Shown: piece after piece, positions 16,355 through 26,400 of the stretch
Layout: every line of letters begins with the position of its first letter
Numbering within the stretch: position 1 is the first letter of the stretch
Assembly (NCBI RefSeq): GCF_011761495.1
Contig: NZ_JAASRU010000002.1
Location: 124,001 to 188,000, forward strand
DNA: 64,000 bases
DNA from: Alkalibacillus almallahensis
GTDB lineage: Bacteria > Bacillota > Bacilli > Bacillales > Alkalibacillaceae
Direction: 5' to 3'
Notes under the pieces: generated by a model
Database searches by the model: none
Told to the model about the DNA's origin: nothing
What the model saw: the letters and a program-made list of their open reading frames with translations, nothing else
Translations under genes and position numbers: made by a program

Positions 16355-16990
16355 ATGCCAGAAGAAAAAAATTATAAAGCATCAACAGGTGTTGAGGAAC
16401 TTTATTATGCTGTTCTAGATGATAGCATTGCAAGTATTATCAAAGATGATGTGGATTATGTCGATTTTGTTCAAACGATTACGGTTGAAATGCCACAAGA
16501 AGCCGTGCGCGCTTATGGTAGTAATAAGACAGCAGAGATCGCTGTGTCTAACGGTAACGTCAGCGTGACAGGTGCTTTTCATAAATTACCGTTCCAAGTT
16601 AAACAAGTGATTCTTGGGTTAGAAACTGTAGAAGGCCTTTCGTCTTATGGTGCTGGTGACAACCCACCATATGTTGCTTGTGTGTTTGCAAAGACGCATG
16701 AAGATGGTTCGAAAGAGTGGGTCGGTTTAACGAAAGGGATATTTATGCGACCGAACATTAATGCGGAAACGAAGAATGACTCAACATCTTTTAGTTCAGA
16801 AGAAATCACGGGTCAATTTATGGAACGTGAAGTCGAAGGGTTTGAAAAAGATAAAACGGTCGTGTTTGGATATGATGAATCAGGTGAAACGACAAATCGA
16901 GATGCGTTATTCCAAAAAATCTTTGGTGTAGCTTATCCGGGTACGACAACCACAACCTCTAGTACAACAACGACAACTACTAGCGCGTGA
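16355..16990 (+). CDS. Major tail (tube) protein with Thr/Ser C-terminal tail
   Basis: A 211-residue phi13/TP901-1-type major tail protein. The family segments YYAVLDD, AVRAYGSNKTAEIA and GLTKGIFMRPNINAETKND are visible. ATG 16355 follows AAGGAGTG (16341-16348). The last 15 residues (16943-16987) are only Thr and Ser plus a final Ala, written with mixed ACN codons. They end in the same Thr-Ser-Ala as the capsid tail. The glycosyltransferase gene begins six bases after its stop. Confidence 0.9.
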   Translation: MPEEKNYKASTGVEELYYAVLDDSIASIIKDDVDYVDFVQTITVEMPQEAVRAYGSNKTAEIAVSNGNVSVTGAFHKLPFQVKQVILGLETVEGLSSYGAGDNPPYVACVFAKTHEDGSKEWVGLTKGIFMRPNINAETKNDSTSFSSEEITGQFMEREVEGFEKDKTVVFGYDESGETTNRDALFQKIFGVAYPGTTTTTSSTTTTTTSA

Positions 16991-16996
16991 TAGTGT

Positions 16997-18064
16997 ATGA
17001 AGTACATTCTATGTCAGCCAGCTATTAAACGGTTTGAGTGGGAACTCGAAGTTTGTATCTATCGAATGCAGCAGTTAGGAATTCACGATATCGTCTTGTT
17101 GTTTGCGCAGCAGGACGATCGTGTTCCTCAATTTTTGCGCGAGAACTATGGTGTTGAAACACATGTTTATTCTGATAATCGACAAGACAAATCGTATATT
17201 CCATCTATTAAGCCTTATCTATGGATGTGTTATTTAGAAGAAGATTCATCTCGAGAAGATGAGTCTTATTTTTATTTAGATAGTGATGTTTTGTTAAGAG
17301 AAATTCCAGATGTTAATCCCACAAAAGATACGTGGTACGCATCTTATTGCGAGAGTTATTTAAGTGTTGATTACATCGATAGTAAAGGTGATGACTTACT
17401 AGATCGTATGTGTGGTGTAATTGGTGTGGATACCAAACTCATCCGTGAAGAAAACCCAATAGGTGGAGCACAATGGGTCATTAAAAATCCTACTCATGCC
17501 TATTGGAAAAAGGTATATGAAGATTCGGTTAATTTATATAACTTTTTATCATCGGTCGAACGTGAATATGCACGCAAACATGATTCCAATTACACACCAA
17601 TCCAAAAGTGGACAGCTGAAATGTGGGCTCAACTTTGGAATGTGTATTATTTCAACAAGGATGTTATCGTCTCGAGCGAACTTGATTTCAGTTGGCCAAC
17701 GGATGATGTGAGTGAATACTATCAAAAGAAAATTTATCATAATGCTGGTGTTCTTAATGATCACCAGCAATTATTTTTTAAAGGCAAGTATACGCATAAA
17801 AAACCATTTCAAGATTCTTTTAACCACGTTGATTCAACCAAAGCGTCGATTAAATATGTCGAGGCAATTCAGGAGGTGGCACAAATGGCTAAGCAAAAAT
17901 ATGAAGTGATTGAAAGCTTTCGTGATTTAGAAGAAGATAAAGAATACTTTAAAGGGGATCGTTTTCCTAAACCTGCGAATAAGAAAGTAAGTCAAGAGAG
18001 ATTAGACGAACTGTCGTCTTCGGATAATAAAGCAGGACGACCGCTTATCCAACAATCAGAATAG
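16997..18064 (+). CDS. Glycosyltransferase (GT-A type, DxD) fused to a small phage domain
   Basis: A 355-residue protein. Residues 1 to about 285 look like a GT-A glycosyltransferase: N-terminal strands and helix, FYLDSDVLL with metal-binding D95-S-D97, GGAQW at 156-160 and a late YHNAGV. The last 59 residues match a small domain found alone in many Firmicute phages (EVIESFRDL to SSSDNKAGRPLI). It has no SD of its own and starts six bases after the tail tube gene, so it depends on coupling. Glycosyltransferases are not part of the standard tail gene set. The likely target is the Thr/Ser tails of capsid, connector and tube protein. Sugar and donor are unknown. Confidence 0.82.
   Translation: MKYILCQPAIKRFEWELEVCIYRMQQLGIHDIVLLFAQQDDRVPQFLRENYGVETHVYSDNRQDKSYIPSIKPYLWMCYLEEDSSREDESYFYLDSDVLLREIPDVNPTKDTWYASYCESYLSVDYIDSKGDDLLDRMCGVIGVDTKLIREENPIGGAQWVIKNPTHAYWKKVYEDSVNLYNFLSSVEREYARKHDSNYTPIQKWTAEMWAQLWNVYYFNKDVIVSSELDFSWPTDDVSEYYQKKIYHNAGVLNDHQQLFFKGKYTHKKPFQDSFNHVDSTKASIKYVEAIQEVAQMAKQKYEVIESFRDLEEDKEYFKGDRFPKPANKKVSQERLDELSSSDNKAGRPLIQQSE
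17885..18064 (+). CDS. Internal start: 59-aa small phage domain made separately
   Basis: A near-perfect AGGAGGTG (17871-17878) lies six bases before an in-frame ATG inside the glycosyltransferase gene. Translation from it gives a 59-residue protein, the complete small domain known as a free-standing product between tail tube and chaperone genes in related phages. Both a fusion and a free form are therefore expected. Confidence 0.7.
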   Translation: MAKQKYEVIESFRDLEEDKEYFKGDRFPKPANKKVSQERLDELSSSDNKAGRPLIQQSE

Positions 18065-18074
18065 GAGGAAGAAC

Positions 18075-18431
18075 ATGGCTGACTTAAAACGAAATATGAT
18101 TGAAATTGTTACAGATGTTAAGCAAGGTGAACTGGTGACCGAAAAATACTTAACACCGTTATTCATTCCACTTGAAAAAGTTTATGAAGCTGTGGATCTT
18201 TTAGAATATATTGAAATGTATGCTGGGACTGCAGAAGGTGAACGTGATTGTATTAAACGTATGCTGACATTTGTAGTTGATGTTTATGGTAATCAATTTA
18301 CAGAAGAACAGCTGTATAACGGATTACATGCGCCAGAAGCACTGACGGATTTGCAAAAGCAAGTGATGTTTATTGCGCGTGGTTTCCAAGATGATGATAA
18401 AAAAAAGCAAGTCGAACAGATGACGAAGTAA
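18075..18431 (+). CDS. Tail assembly chaperone (gpG equivalent)
   Basis: A 118-residue helical, acidic protein behind ATAGGAGGAAG. Located between tail tube and tape measure, as gpG-type chaperones are. Its 3' end contains A8-G, the frameshift site for the longer gpGT form. It helps the tape measure assemble with tube subunits. Confidence 0.87.
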   Translation: MADLKRNMIEIVTDVKQGELVTEKYLTPLFIPLEKVYEAVDLLEYIEMYAGTAEGERDCIKRMLTFVVDVYGNQFTEEQLYNGLHAPEALTDLQKQVMFIARGFQDDDKKKQVEQMTK

Positions 18432-18613
18432 ATAGCGATTACACATTCAAAGATATCAAAGATGACTTAGATCAGATGATCGTGAAAATGATGAAAAATG
18501 GTAAAGACATCAATGAGATTTTAAAAATGCCATATCACTTTGTGGTTGAACTGTTTAAAGAAGAACGCAAACCATCTGAAACGACGTCGCTTATTTCAGC
18601 TTTCGGTGGTTAG
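18075..18613 (+). CDS. gpGT-type chaperone made by -1 programmed frameshift
   Basis: At 18401-18407 the heptamer A AAA AAG sits in the correct zero frame (codons AAA 18402, AAG 18405). A -1 slip adds about 70 residues in the next open frame, ending at TAG 18611-18613, for a protein of about 179 residues. The extension (YTFKDIKDDLDQMIVKMMK, then PYHFVVELFKEE) has the helical T-domain look and no start of its own. The layout matches the conserved gpG/gpGT pair of long-tailed phages. Confidence 0.88.
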
Positions 18614-18628
18614 AAAGGAGGGTAATTC

Positions 18629-21600
18629 GTGGCCAAACGTGTTGAAGGATTATCCATTGATTTAGATTTAAATACGCAAGCTTTAAATCGTGGATTGAAA
18701 GGCGCAAAAGACCAACTCAAGACGGTTAATAGTGAAATGAAATCCAACATGTCTGCTTTCGATCGTGGCGATCGTTCCGTTGAAAAATACGAAAGACGGT
18801 TGCAAGGTTTAAACAAGAAGTTACAAGCGCAAGAAAAAGTTACATCAGAAGCGCGCAAAGAGTACGATCGTATGGTTGAACAACATGGTGAAGGTTCTAA
18901 AGAAGCGGAGAAAGCAGCAAGAGAATATAATAATCAAGCCGCTGCGCTCAACAATCTTGATCGATACGTGAATGATGCAACGCAAGAATTAGAAGATATG
19001 CGTGAAGAACAGGAACGTGCTAATTCTAAATGGGGTAATCTATCATCAAACCTGGATAATTTTGCGGGTCAATTAGATACAGCTCAAGGTAAAATGAATG
19101 AATTTGGCGACACGATGTCATCACGCGTTACAGCCCCAATTGTTGGTATGGGAGCCTTGGCAGTTGAGTCCACACGTGAATTTCGCGAACAGATGGCACG
19201 TTTAGAAACGAACGCTAAAGATGCAGGTGTTGGCATTGATACTACGCGTGAAGCTATGCGTGATTTAAGCGGTGTCTCGAAAGAAACCGATTCAAACGTT
19301 GAAGCTTTATCGAACCTACTAGCAACAGATATGAATGAGAGCCAAATGCAACAAACCATTGATAATCTATCAGGTGCTATCGTTAAATTCCCAGACACAC
19401 TTAAAATTGAAAGTTTAGCTGATGGTTTACAAGAAACCGTTGCTGCAGGCAAAGCGGTTGGACCATTCGCTGAACTCTTAGAACGAATGGGTGTTGATCT
19501 GGAAACATTTGAGGAAGGTTTAGCCGAAGCGAAAGAAGACGGTGACGAACTTAACTACACCTTAGATACATTAAATGATCTGGACTTATCAAAAATGAAT
19601 AAAGAGTTCAGAGATTCTAACAAAGAATTAGTTGAGCATCGTGAAGCGCAATATGATTTTCAAGAGTCGTTTGCGGAACTAGGCGAAAAACTAGAACCGA
19701 TCGCGACTGATATTACAGAACGAGTCATTGAAGTAGTCGAAGCATTTAATGACTTAGAACCAGCTACCCAAAATAACATCATTAAATTTGCAGGTTTAGC
19801 TGCAGCAGTTGGACCAGCCTCTAAAGTTTTAGGTGGTTTGACTGGTGGTGTTAAAGGTGTCGTTAAACAAGGCGGTAAACTAGCATCGGTTATGGGCAAA
19901 AAAGGTGGAACAGGTCTTCTTGGTAGCCTTGGCATGTTAGGGAAAACTGGCGTTGCTGGTTTAGCTGTTGCGGGTGTTGGTGCGCTTGGTTATGGCATAT
20001 ATGAATTAGTCGAGAACAGCAGAGAAGCGAAAGAGGTTAATCTCGATTTAGCTCAATCGTTTAGTGATCAAGCCTCGAATCTCCAAGATAACGTTGAAAC
20101 GTTTGAAAACCTAACAGAAAAATCGAAATTGAGTAATGATGAACTTGCTCGATTAAATGATCTTAATCAACGCATTTCAGAATCCAGTAATCCAGGCAAA
20201 ATTGATGAATTGCAAAAACAATATGACAACCTTGCACGTGAATCAGGTTTATCGAAACAAGAAATAGAGAATCTTTTTGATGCTAACAAAGAAATCATCG
20301 ATCAAACGCCAGATGTTGAAAAAAGTGTTTCGAAACAAGGTAATGCTTTTGTTGATAACACAGAGAAAGTAAAAGAGCACATCGATGAATTAAGGAATTT
20401 ATCGGAAATTCAATTAAAAGGTGAAAGAGCTAAGTTACTGGAACAAGAGGAAGAAGCGCGTAAAGAAATCAACGAACAAACCGATAGATTAGAATTTAAA
20501 GAAAAGCGACTATCTTTTCTTTACGAAAACCGAAACTTGTCTACGGAAGAATTAAAAGATCGACTATCTGAAGTAAATGAAGAACTAGATGGAGTTAACC
20601 GTAATTCAGAAAAAGGTATAGAGCTTGACCGAAAACAAACAGATTTGCGAAAAATTATGCAAGAAGAAGTCGGAAAAACCGTAGAACAACTGCAAAATGA
20701 GAGTGACGAGATTCAAAACAATATTGATAAAGAGCAAGAAAAGATTGATAAGTTAAAAGCGACAAACCAACAAATTGCAAACATTTATTTGAAAAACGTT
20801 GATATCAATAAAGAAGGCGAAAAAGGTCTTAAAGCTCTTGATAAAACCCTGGAGAAAAACAAACAAGAAATTGACGATTTACAAACGAAAATAGAAGAAG
20901 GCGGAAAGCTTACTCAAGAAGAACAAGATAGATTAGGTAAATTACAAGAAACAGTGACAGAACAAGAAAATGCTAAGTTAAAGATTTTCGAAGAGTTAGG
21001 TTTGTACAAAGACATTAACTCAATTCTTGAAACGAAACTAACGAAACTGTCCAGAGAAGAACAACAGAAGATCATGAACCTTGCCAAAACTAGAGATATT
21101 GATGTTGAGGAAGGTAATATTCTTGGAAAGATTCAACAGAAAAACCAAGAACTTATCGAAGAAAGAATAAATCTTGAAAAAAATTTACAAAAGCAAGGTG
21201 CTAATAAAGATGAAATCAACAAACAGATAGAAGCTATAGATCGGAAAATATTAAAAAACGATCAAGTTATCCAGGACATACTAAAAGAAGCTGGTCTGTG
21301 GGACCAAGTTAAAGACGAAATAAATTTAGGAAAACAAGCTATAGATGGCCAAGGTGAACAAATAGATCAGAATAATCGTAAAACGGAGCGAGGTGTTCAA
21401 AAGGAAAAAGAACGTACCAAAGAAGCTTCAAAAGACGTTGATAAAGATGTAAACGTGGATGACAACGGAACAGCTGATCAAGTTCATGGCGAAGCCACAA
21501 AAACAGGAACCAAAGATGTTGGTGTTGATTGGTTTGATTGGAAAGGGTCTAGTGTTTGGGATTTAGTGCCTAACGTTGTCAGCGTGGGTGTTAATTGGAT

Positions 21601-22018
21601 AGGTAATGCACTTGGATTCGGAAGGAATGCAGATGGCACAAATTACTTCAACCATCCTACCGGCATGTCTTGGTTAGGTGAAGAAGGACCAGAACTTGTT
21701 AAGCATAAAAATAACTGGGCATTAGCCGATTTCGGCCTATACGACGTACCTAGAGGTGCGCAGATATTTACGAATGAGGAATCAAAAAGCATCATGAATG
21801 CAATGAATAGTATTCCTGCTTATGCAAGTGGGATTAGTGCTCCGGGTGAAGCGAATCGTGTGGTTAATCAATTAAACAATCAATCTATGCAAGGTGAAGC
21901 GGTTGTCTATACAACTGTTATTAATCAAATGGATAGTGAAGAGTTAAGTAGACACACATATAAACAAATCACCGAACTACAAATGCTTGATCAAGAAATA
22001 GAGGACAGTTTTAAGTAG
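18629..22018 (+). CDS. Tape measure protein
   Basis: A 1129-residue protein from GTG behind AAAGGAGGG. The N-terminal VEGLSIDLDLNTQALNRGLK is typical of Gram-positive tape measures. Long coiled coils alternate with a membrane-active Gly/Ala/Leu stretch (about 425-460). A second coiled-coil block (about 600-980) and a globular end (GFGRNADGTNYFNHPTGMSW) follow. It sets tail length and is ejected with the DNA. The block at 20.3-21.4 kb is almost purely Glu/Lys/Gln coiled coil. Confidence 0.95.
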   Translation: MAKRVEGLSIDLDLNTQALNRGLKGAKDQLKTVNSEMKSNMSAFDRGDRSVEKYERRLQGLNKKLQAQEKVTSEARKEYDRMVEQHGEGSKEAEKAAREYNNQAAALNNLDRYVNDATQELEDMREEQERANSKWGNLSSNLDNFAGQLDTAQGKMNEFGDTMSSRVTAPIVGMGALAVESTREFREQMARLETNAKDAGVGIDTTREAMRDLSGVSKETDSNVEALSNLLATDMNESQMQQTIDNLSGAIVKFPDTLKIESLADGLQETVAAGKAVGPFAELLERMGVDLETFEEGLAEAKEDGDELNYTLDTLNDLDLSKMNKEFRDSNKELVEHREAQYDFQESFAELGEKLEPIATDITERVIEVVEAFNDLEPATQNNIIKFAGLAAAVGPASKVLGGLTGGVKGVVKQGGKLASVMGKKGGTGLLGSLGMLGKTGVAGLAVAGVGALGYGIYELVENSREAKEVNLDLAQSFSDQASNLQDNVETFENLTEKSKLSNDELARLNDLNQRISESSNPGKIDELQKQYDNLARESGLSKQEIENLFDANKEIIDQTPDVEKSVSKQGNAFVDNTEKVKEHIDELRNLSEIQLKGERAKLLEQEEEARKEINEQTDRLEFKEKRLSFLYENRNLSTEELKDRLSEVNEELDGVNRNSEKGIELDRKQTDLRKIMQEEVGKTVEQLQNESDEIQNNIDKEQEKIDKLKATNQQIANIYLKNVDINKEGEKGLKALDKTLEKNKQEIDDLQTKIEEGGKLTQEEQDRLGKLQETVTEQENAKLKIFEELGLYKDINSILETKLTKLSREEQQKIMNLAKTRDIDVEEGNILGKIQQKNQELIEERINLEKNLQKQGANKDEINKQIEAIDRKILKNDQVIQDILKEAGLWDQVKDEINLGKQAIDGQGEQIDQNNRKTERGVQKEKERTKEASKDVDKDVNVDDNGTADQVHGEATKTGTKDVGVDWFDWKGSSVWDLVPNVVSVGVNWIGNALGFGRNADGTNYFNHPTGMSWLGEEGPELVKHKNNWALADFGLYDVPRGAQIFTNEESKSIMNAMNSIPAYASGISAPGEANRVVNQLNNQSMQGEAVVYTTVINQMDSEELSRHTYKQITELQMLDQEIEDSFK

Positions 22019-22034
22019 AAGGGAGGTATTTAAG

Positions 22035-23465
22035 ATGACAACAATGACTTTTAATGGTGTGACAAAACCTTGGTTAATTATCCGTGATGGAAGACAAAAA
22101 TCACCATTCCCGCCCATCAACAATAATTTACTGAGTGTGCAAGGAATGCCTGGAGCTTATCTTGAATCTACAGAAGTTGATGTTTTGTATATTACACAAC
22201 CAATCGGTTTTATTGCAGAAGATGATGATGACGCACAAGCCAAAACGGATGAACTTTCAGGCTGGTTGTTAACAAGTGAACCAGTTCCTCTCCAATTCAG
22301 TGATGAACCTGGACGAACTTATTACGCCAAAATTGATGGGGATATGTCTGACTTTAATAAGTTTGCTCGATTGAGAAGAGGGACGATTACTTTTGTTTGT
22401 CCTAATCCCTTTGCACATGGGCCAGAAAAATCTTATACATTTTCCTCTGATGAAGAAGCTATAGAAAATGAAGGAACAGCCGAAGCAGAACCAATTTTTG
22501 AAATGGAAGTGACACAATCAGTCACATTTGCGATGATTCAAAATCACCTAAATGAATATATGATGATTGGCCAACCTGTTGATGTTGAGTCAATTGAATT
22601 TCAGGAGAAGGAATTAATTTTGCAAGATACAATGGATTCTTTGACCGGATGGACTGAAGGCACACAATTAGATAACGGAACGCCTTCTGGTTCTATGACT
22701 GTCGATAATTCGAGACTTGTTGTGGGTGATTGGGGGACTGAAGCAGGAACAGCTAAGTGGTACGGTCCTGCTATTAAGAAAAGTTTATCTGAGCAATTGC
22801 AAGATTTTAGAGCTGAAATGCGTATTGAGAACATTGATGATGCGAGCGAAGTAGGAAAAGTCGAAATGTATTTTTTAGATGTGAATGATCAAATTATTGG
22901 TCGCATTACTTTGAAAGATGCGTGGCAAGGTTATCAACGTAATCGCGGTGAAGCAAGAGCTGGTAATGCTAGCAATGGACACTACTTATTAGACGAAAGT
23001 TACGCTGGAGCATGGCACGATTTTATCGGCATTTTAAGATTAGAAAGAAGAGGCAACGAATGGACATCTTATATTTGTAAAGTAAGAGAAAACGGGGAGC
23101 ATCACGCAAGGGAAACAAGACATTTTTCAGATGACGAATATCTTTATATGGATCAATTAGCACAAATCCAGATAGCGATTACAAAGTTTGGTGATTATGA
23201 GCCGACACAAGCGGCAGTTCGTGATTTAAAAGTATGGAAACTGAATGATCCATCGGATTTTGAAATTCCCTATATTGCTAACCAAGGTGATCGAATAACA
23301 TTTGATCATACAAATAATGGGGAAGTCAGAATCAATGGTGAACCATTTGAAAACATCATAATGGGTTCATCTTTTTTTTCGTTGAAGCCAAAGACTAATC
23401 AGTTAGTGGTGCAGCCGAATAATAGCTTTAATACAAGTCTTAAGTACCGTCCACCTTATAAGTAG
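22035..23465 (+). CDS. Distal tail protein (Dit) with carbohydrate-binding-like insertion
   Basis: A 476-residue protein. The N-terminal ~140 residues are a Dit/SPP1 gp19.1-like domain (YLESTEVDVLYITQPIGF, KIDGDMSDFNKFARLRRGTI). Residues about 200-415 form a beta-sandwich-like module (DTMDSLTGWTEGTQ to RDLKVWKLND) resembling LamG/concanavalin folds. The Dit C-terminus closes the protein (FFSLKPKTNQLVVQP). Classical Dits are about 250 residues, so this is an evolved form that may bind cell-surface polysaccharide. GGGAGG lies before the ATG. Confidence 0.88.
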   Translation: MTTMTFNGVTKPWLIIRDGRQKSPFPPINNNLLSVQGMPGAYLESTEVDVLYITQPIGFIAEDDDDAQAKTDELSGWLLTSEPVPLQFSDEPGRTYYAKIDGDMSDFNKFARLRRGTITFVCPNPFAHGPEKSYTFSSDEEAIENEGTAEAEPIFEMEVTQSVTFAMIQNHLNEYMMIGQPVDVESIEFQEKELILQDTMDSLTGWTEGTQLDNGTPSGSMTVDNSRLVVGDWGTEAGTAKWYGPAIKKSLSEQLQDFRAEMRIENIDDASEVGKVEMYFLDVNDQIIGRITLKDAWQGYQRNRGEARAGNASNGHYLLDESYAGAWHDFIGILRLERRGNEWTSYICKVRENGEHHARETRHFSDDEYLYMDQLAQIQIAITKFGDYEPTQAAVRDLKVWKLNDPSDFEIPYIANQGDRITFDHTNNGEVRINGEPFENIIMGSSFFSLKPKTNQLVVQPNNSFNTSLKYRPPYK

Positions 23466-23479
23466 GGAGGTGATGAAAC

Positions 23480-26400
23480 GTGAGCATGATTTATATCGTA
23501 GACGGTCAAAATGATCGTATTTTAAGTCATATTAGATACAAATATCTTTTAGAAAATGATCATACAAAATCAAAAGAGGATTGGCTTGAAACATTTCAAT
23601 TTACGACTTTTGCAGACCAACCTTTTTCTGAACATTTGACCAAGCGTAATAAGATTTTAATACCAGGTGAAGATGATGAACTTATCGAATTCACCTTATT
23701 CAGAGTTAATAAAGTACGCAGAAAAGGTCGCTTGGTCATTAAATGTTATAGTCGTGCAAGTTACTTAGACTTAAAAAAATCTAAGTCTATTGACGTAGGA
23801 GAAACTGATGCAAATAGTGCAGAATTGCATACTATCAATGCTTTAGCCAACACCCCATATCAAGCTGGGCAAATCGCCTTTAAAGGTGTCGGTACTATAA
23901 TGTTTGATGATGCAATCAAACCATTCAATTATATAAAGCGTATTGCCAGTGAATTTGAATTAGAGCCTCGATTTCGTGCTCAAACATCTGGTGGAAAAAT
24001 CATTGGTCGATACGTCGATTTAGTTGATCGAGTAGGTGAATTTCGAGGTAGAACAGCTGAATTTGGCTCAGATATTGAAACGTTAAAACGAAAAGAAAAC
24101 ACAAAAGATGTGGTTACTGCATTACGTTGTTTCGGTCCAGAAAGAGAGGATGGAACAAGGCTGATTGTAGAAGTGACAGATGAAGAAGCTTTGCAACGTT
24201 GGGGGATGAATGGCCAACATTTATGGGACGACTATGAGCCTCGATCAACTATTCAAGAAATGACAGAAGAAGAGTTGATGGGATATGGTCGCACAGAACT
24301 AGACAAACGAATTAATGCTGCAGTTGATTACGAAATTGACATCATAGATTTAGAACATGTTCCTGGACTAGAAAATAAAAAGACGCGTTTCGGTGACACA
24401 ATTCACATTAAAGACACAGGATTTACCCCTCCTTTATATGTGGAAGCGCGTATTTTTAAATTTAGTAGAGATATCAAAAATAAAGCTAGAAAAAGAATTA
24501 CGCTTGGAGACTTCAAAGAATTCACAGAAGAAGAAGTCGATGCTGCCTGGAAACAACTGCAATCTGAAATCGCTAAAAAAATTGACGCTGCTCAAACGTA
24601 TGATAAAACGACGATTGATAGTAAAGACCAAACGGTTTTCGAAGATGGTAAGACGTTTGCAGAAGTGCAAGCTAGCTCTGCTGAGGACAATGCCAAGGCG
24701 CATGCAAACACGGTCGCAAATACGGCTGAATCAAACGCAAAGAGCCATGCTGACACAGTAGCTAGTAACGCCGAAAATAACGCTAAAGATTATGCTGTTG
24801 CTCAAGAAGATTATGATAGTAAGATGACTGAAATCGCGAATGATTTAAGCGATAAAGCAGGCATTGAGTATGTGGACGGTGAATTGCAGTTAAAGCAAGG
24901 CGAGATTCCACAGCAAGACACCGCGCCAAGTAGTCCGAACACCGGTATGTTATGGCTTGATACGTCGAAGACAGTAAACGTCATGAAACGTTATGACGGT
25001 TCGGGCTGGGTTAAAGCCACGCCAACGGACGCAAGCGAAGTCGGTTCTTATACGATAGCCGAAGTTGATAATGCGCTATCAAACAAAGTCAGTGTAACGC
25101 AATATGACTCGGATATGGACGGCGTGATTAGCGACATTAATAGCAACAGCACATTAATCGGTCAAAACGAGGACGCTATCGCATTGAAAGCGGATAGTAG
25201 CCGGGTTGATACACTTGAGGGTACGGTTAGCAACCATAGCACTGAATTATCAGTTATGAGTGATGAAATCGAATTAAAAGCTGAAAGTAGTCGTGTTGAC
25301 ACACTAGAAGGTACTGTCGATAATCATACAGCCGAATTAAGTGTCATGTCTGACGAAATCGACTTACGAGTCGAAAAAGATGGCGTAATAGGTTCTATTA
25401 ATCTCTCAGAAGAAGATCTAAAAATTGACGTCGAACAAATCGCTATACAAGGTGACTTAGCAGTAAGTGAAGGTAATCTCGTTTTGAAAGATGGTTCGGT
25501 TACAGCACCTAAAATTTCATCCAGAGAAATAACATCTGAAAAGTTACTGCTTGGTAATTTTGATAACATGTTAGAAAATCCTAACTTCTTGAATAACATA
25601 AGCCCACACGATTTACAGAGAGGTTCATGGACGTTGGATAATAACAAGAGCCATACAGGGAAAACATCATTAAAATGTACAGGCGTTGATACAGGTGATG
25701 AGGCTAGGGTTTATTTAGGTGGTGCTGACGCGATTGTTGTACAAGAAGGCGAAGAATATCAGTTTTCAACTCATGTTATCAAAACAGGGAACAGCCCACA
25801 CAATGACATGGTTGTTTCGTTGCGTTTCGCGGATGAGGATCTCAACTTTGTTGGTTATGAAGGTACAACGTGGTTTTACTCAAATGATTTTAGCCACAAT
25901 GAATGGACACAAATCAACGTGACGGGCAGAGTGCCTGACGGTGCCTTTTATGTACAACCAACGATACGGATCATGGATGATGGAAACAACCCAAGTTATC
26001 AAATTGATTCGGTCAAGCTCAAAAGTCTAGTTGATGGGAAGTTAGTAGCAGGCACTATTGAAAGTGTTGATATTAATGGTTCGACGTTTACAGCTCAAAG
26101 TGGTGAAGATGGTTATGTGCGTATTAACGATCAGGGTTGGTATGTCGTTGATGCTAATGACAATATCCGAATTGGCATAAATACAACAAGTCAATCATGG
26201 TCGCAACCAGCGCCTTCGACAATATGGTTTTTCCAACCTGACGGTGAATATGTTAATGAATCATATGTGGGGTACGGTAGTGATGATGTTTTTGCAATGT
26301 ATTCAGATAGTAAAATCATCATAACAGCACCAGATATACAAATGAGCCCTATAACAAGCGATTTAGATGTCCAAGCTAAATTAACAATTGAACGAAGTGG

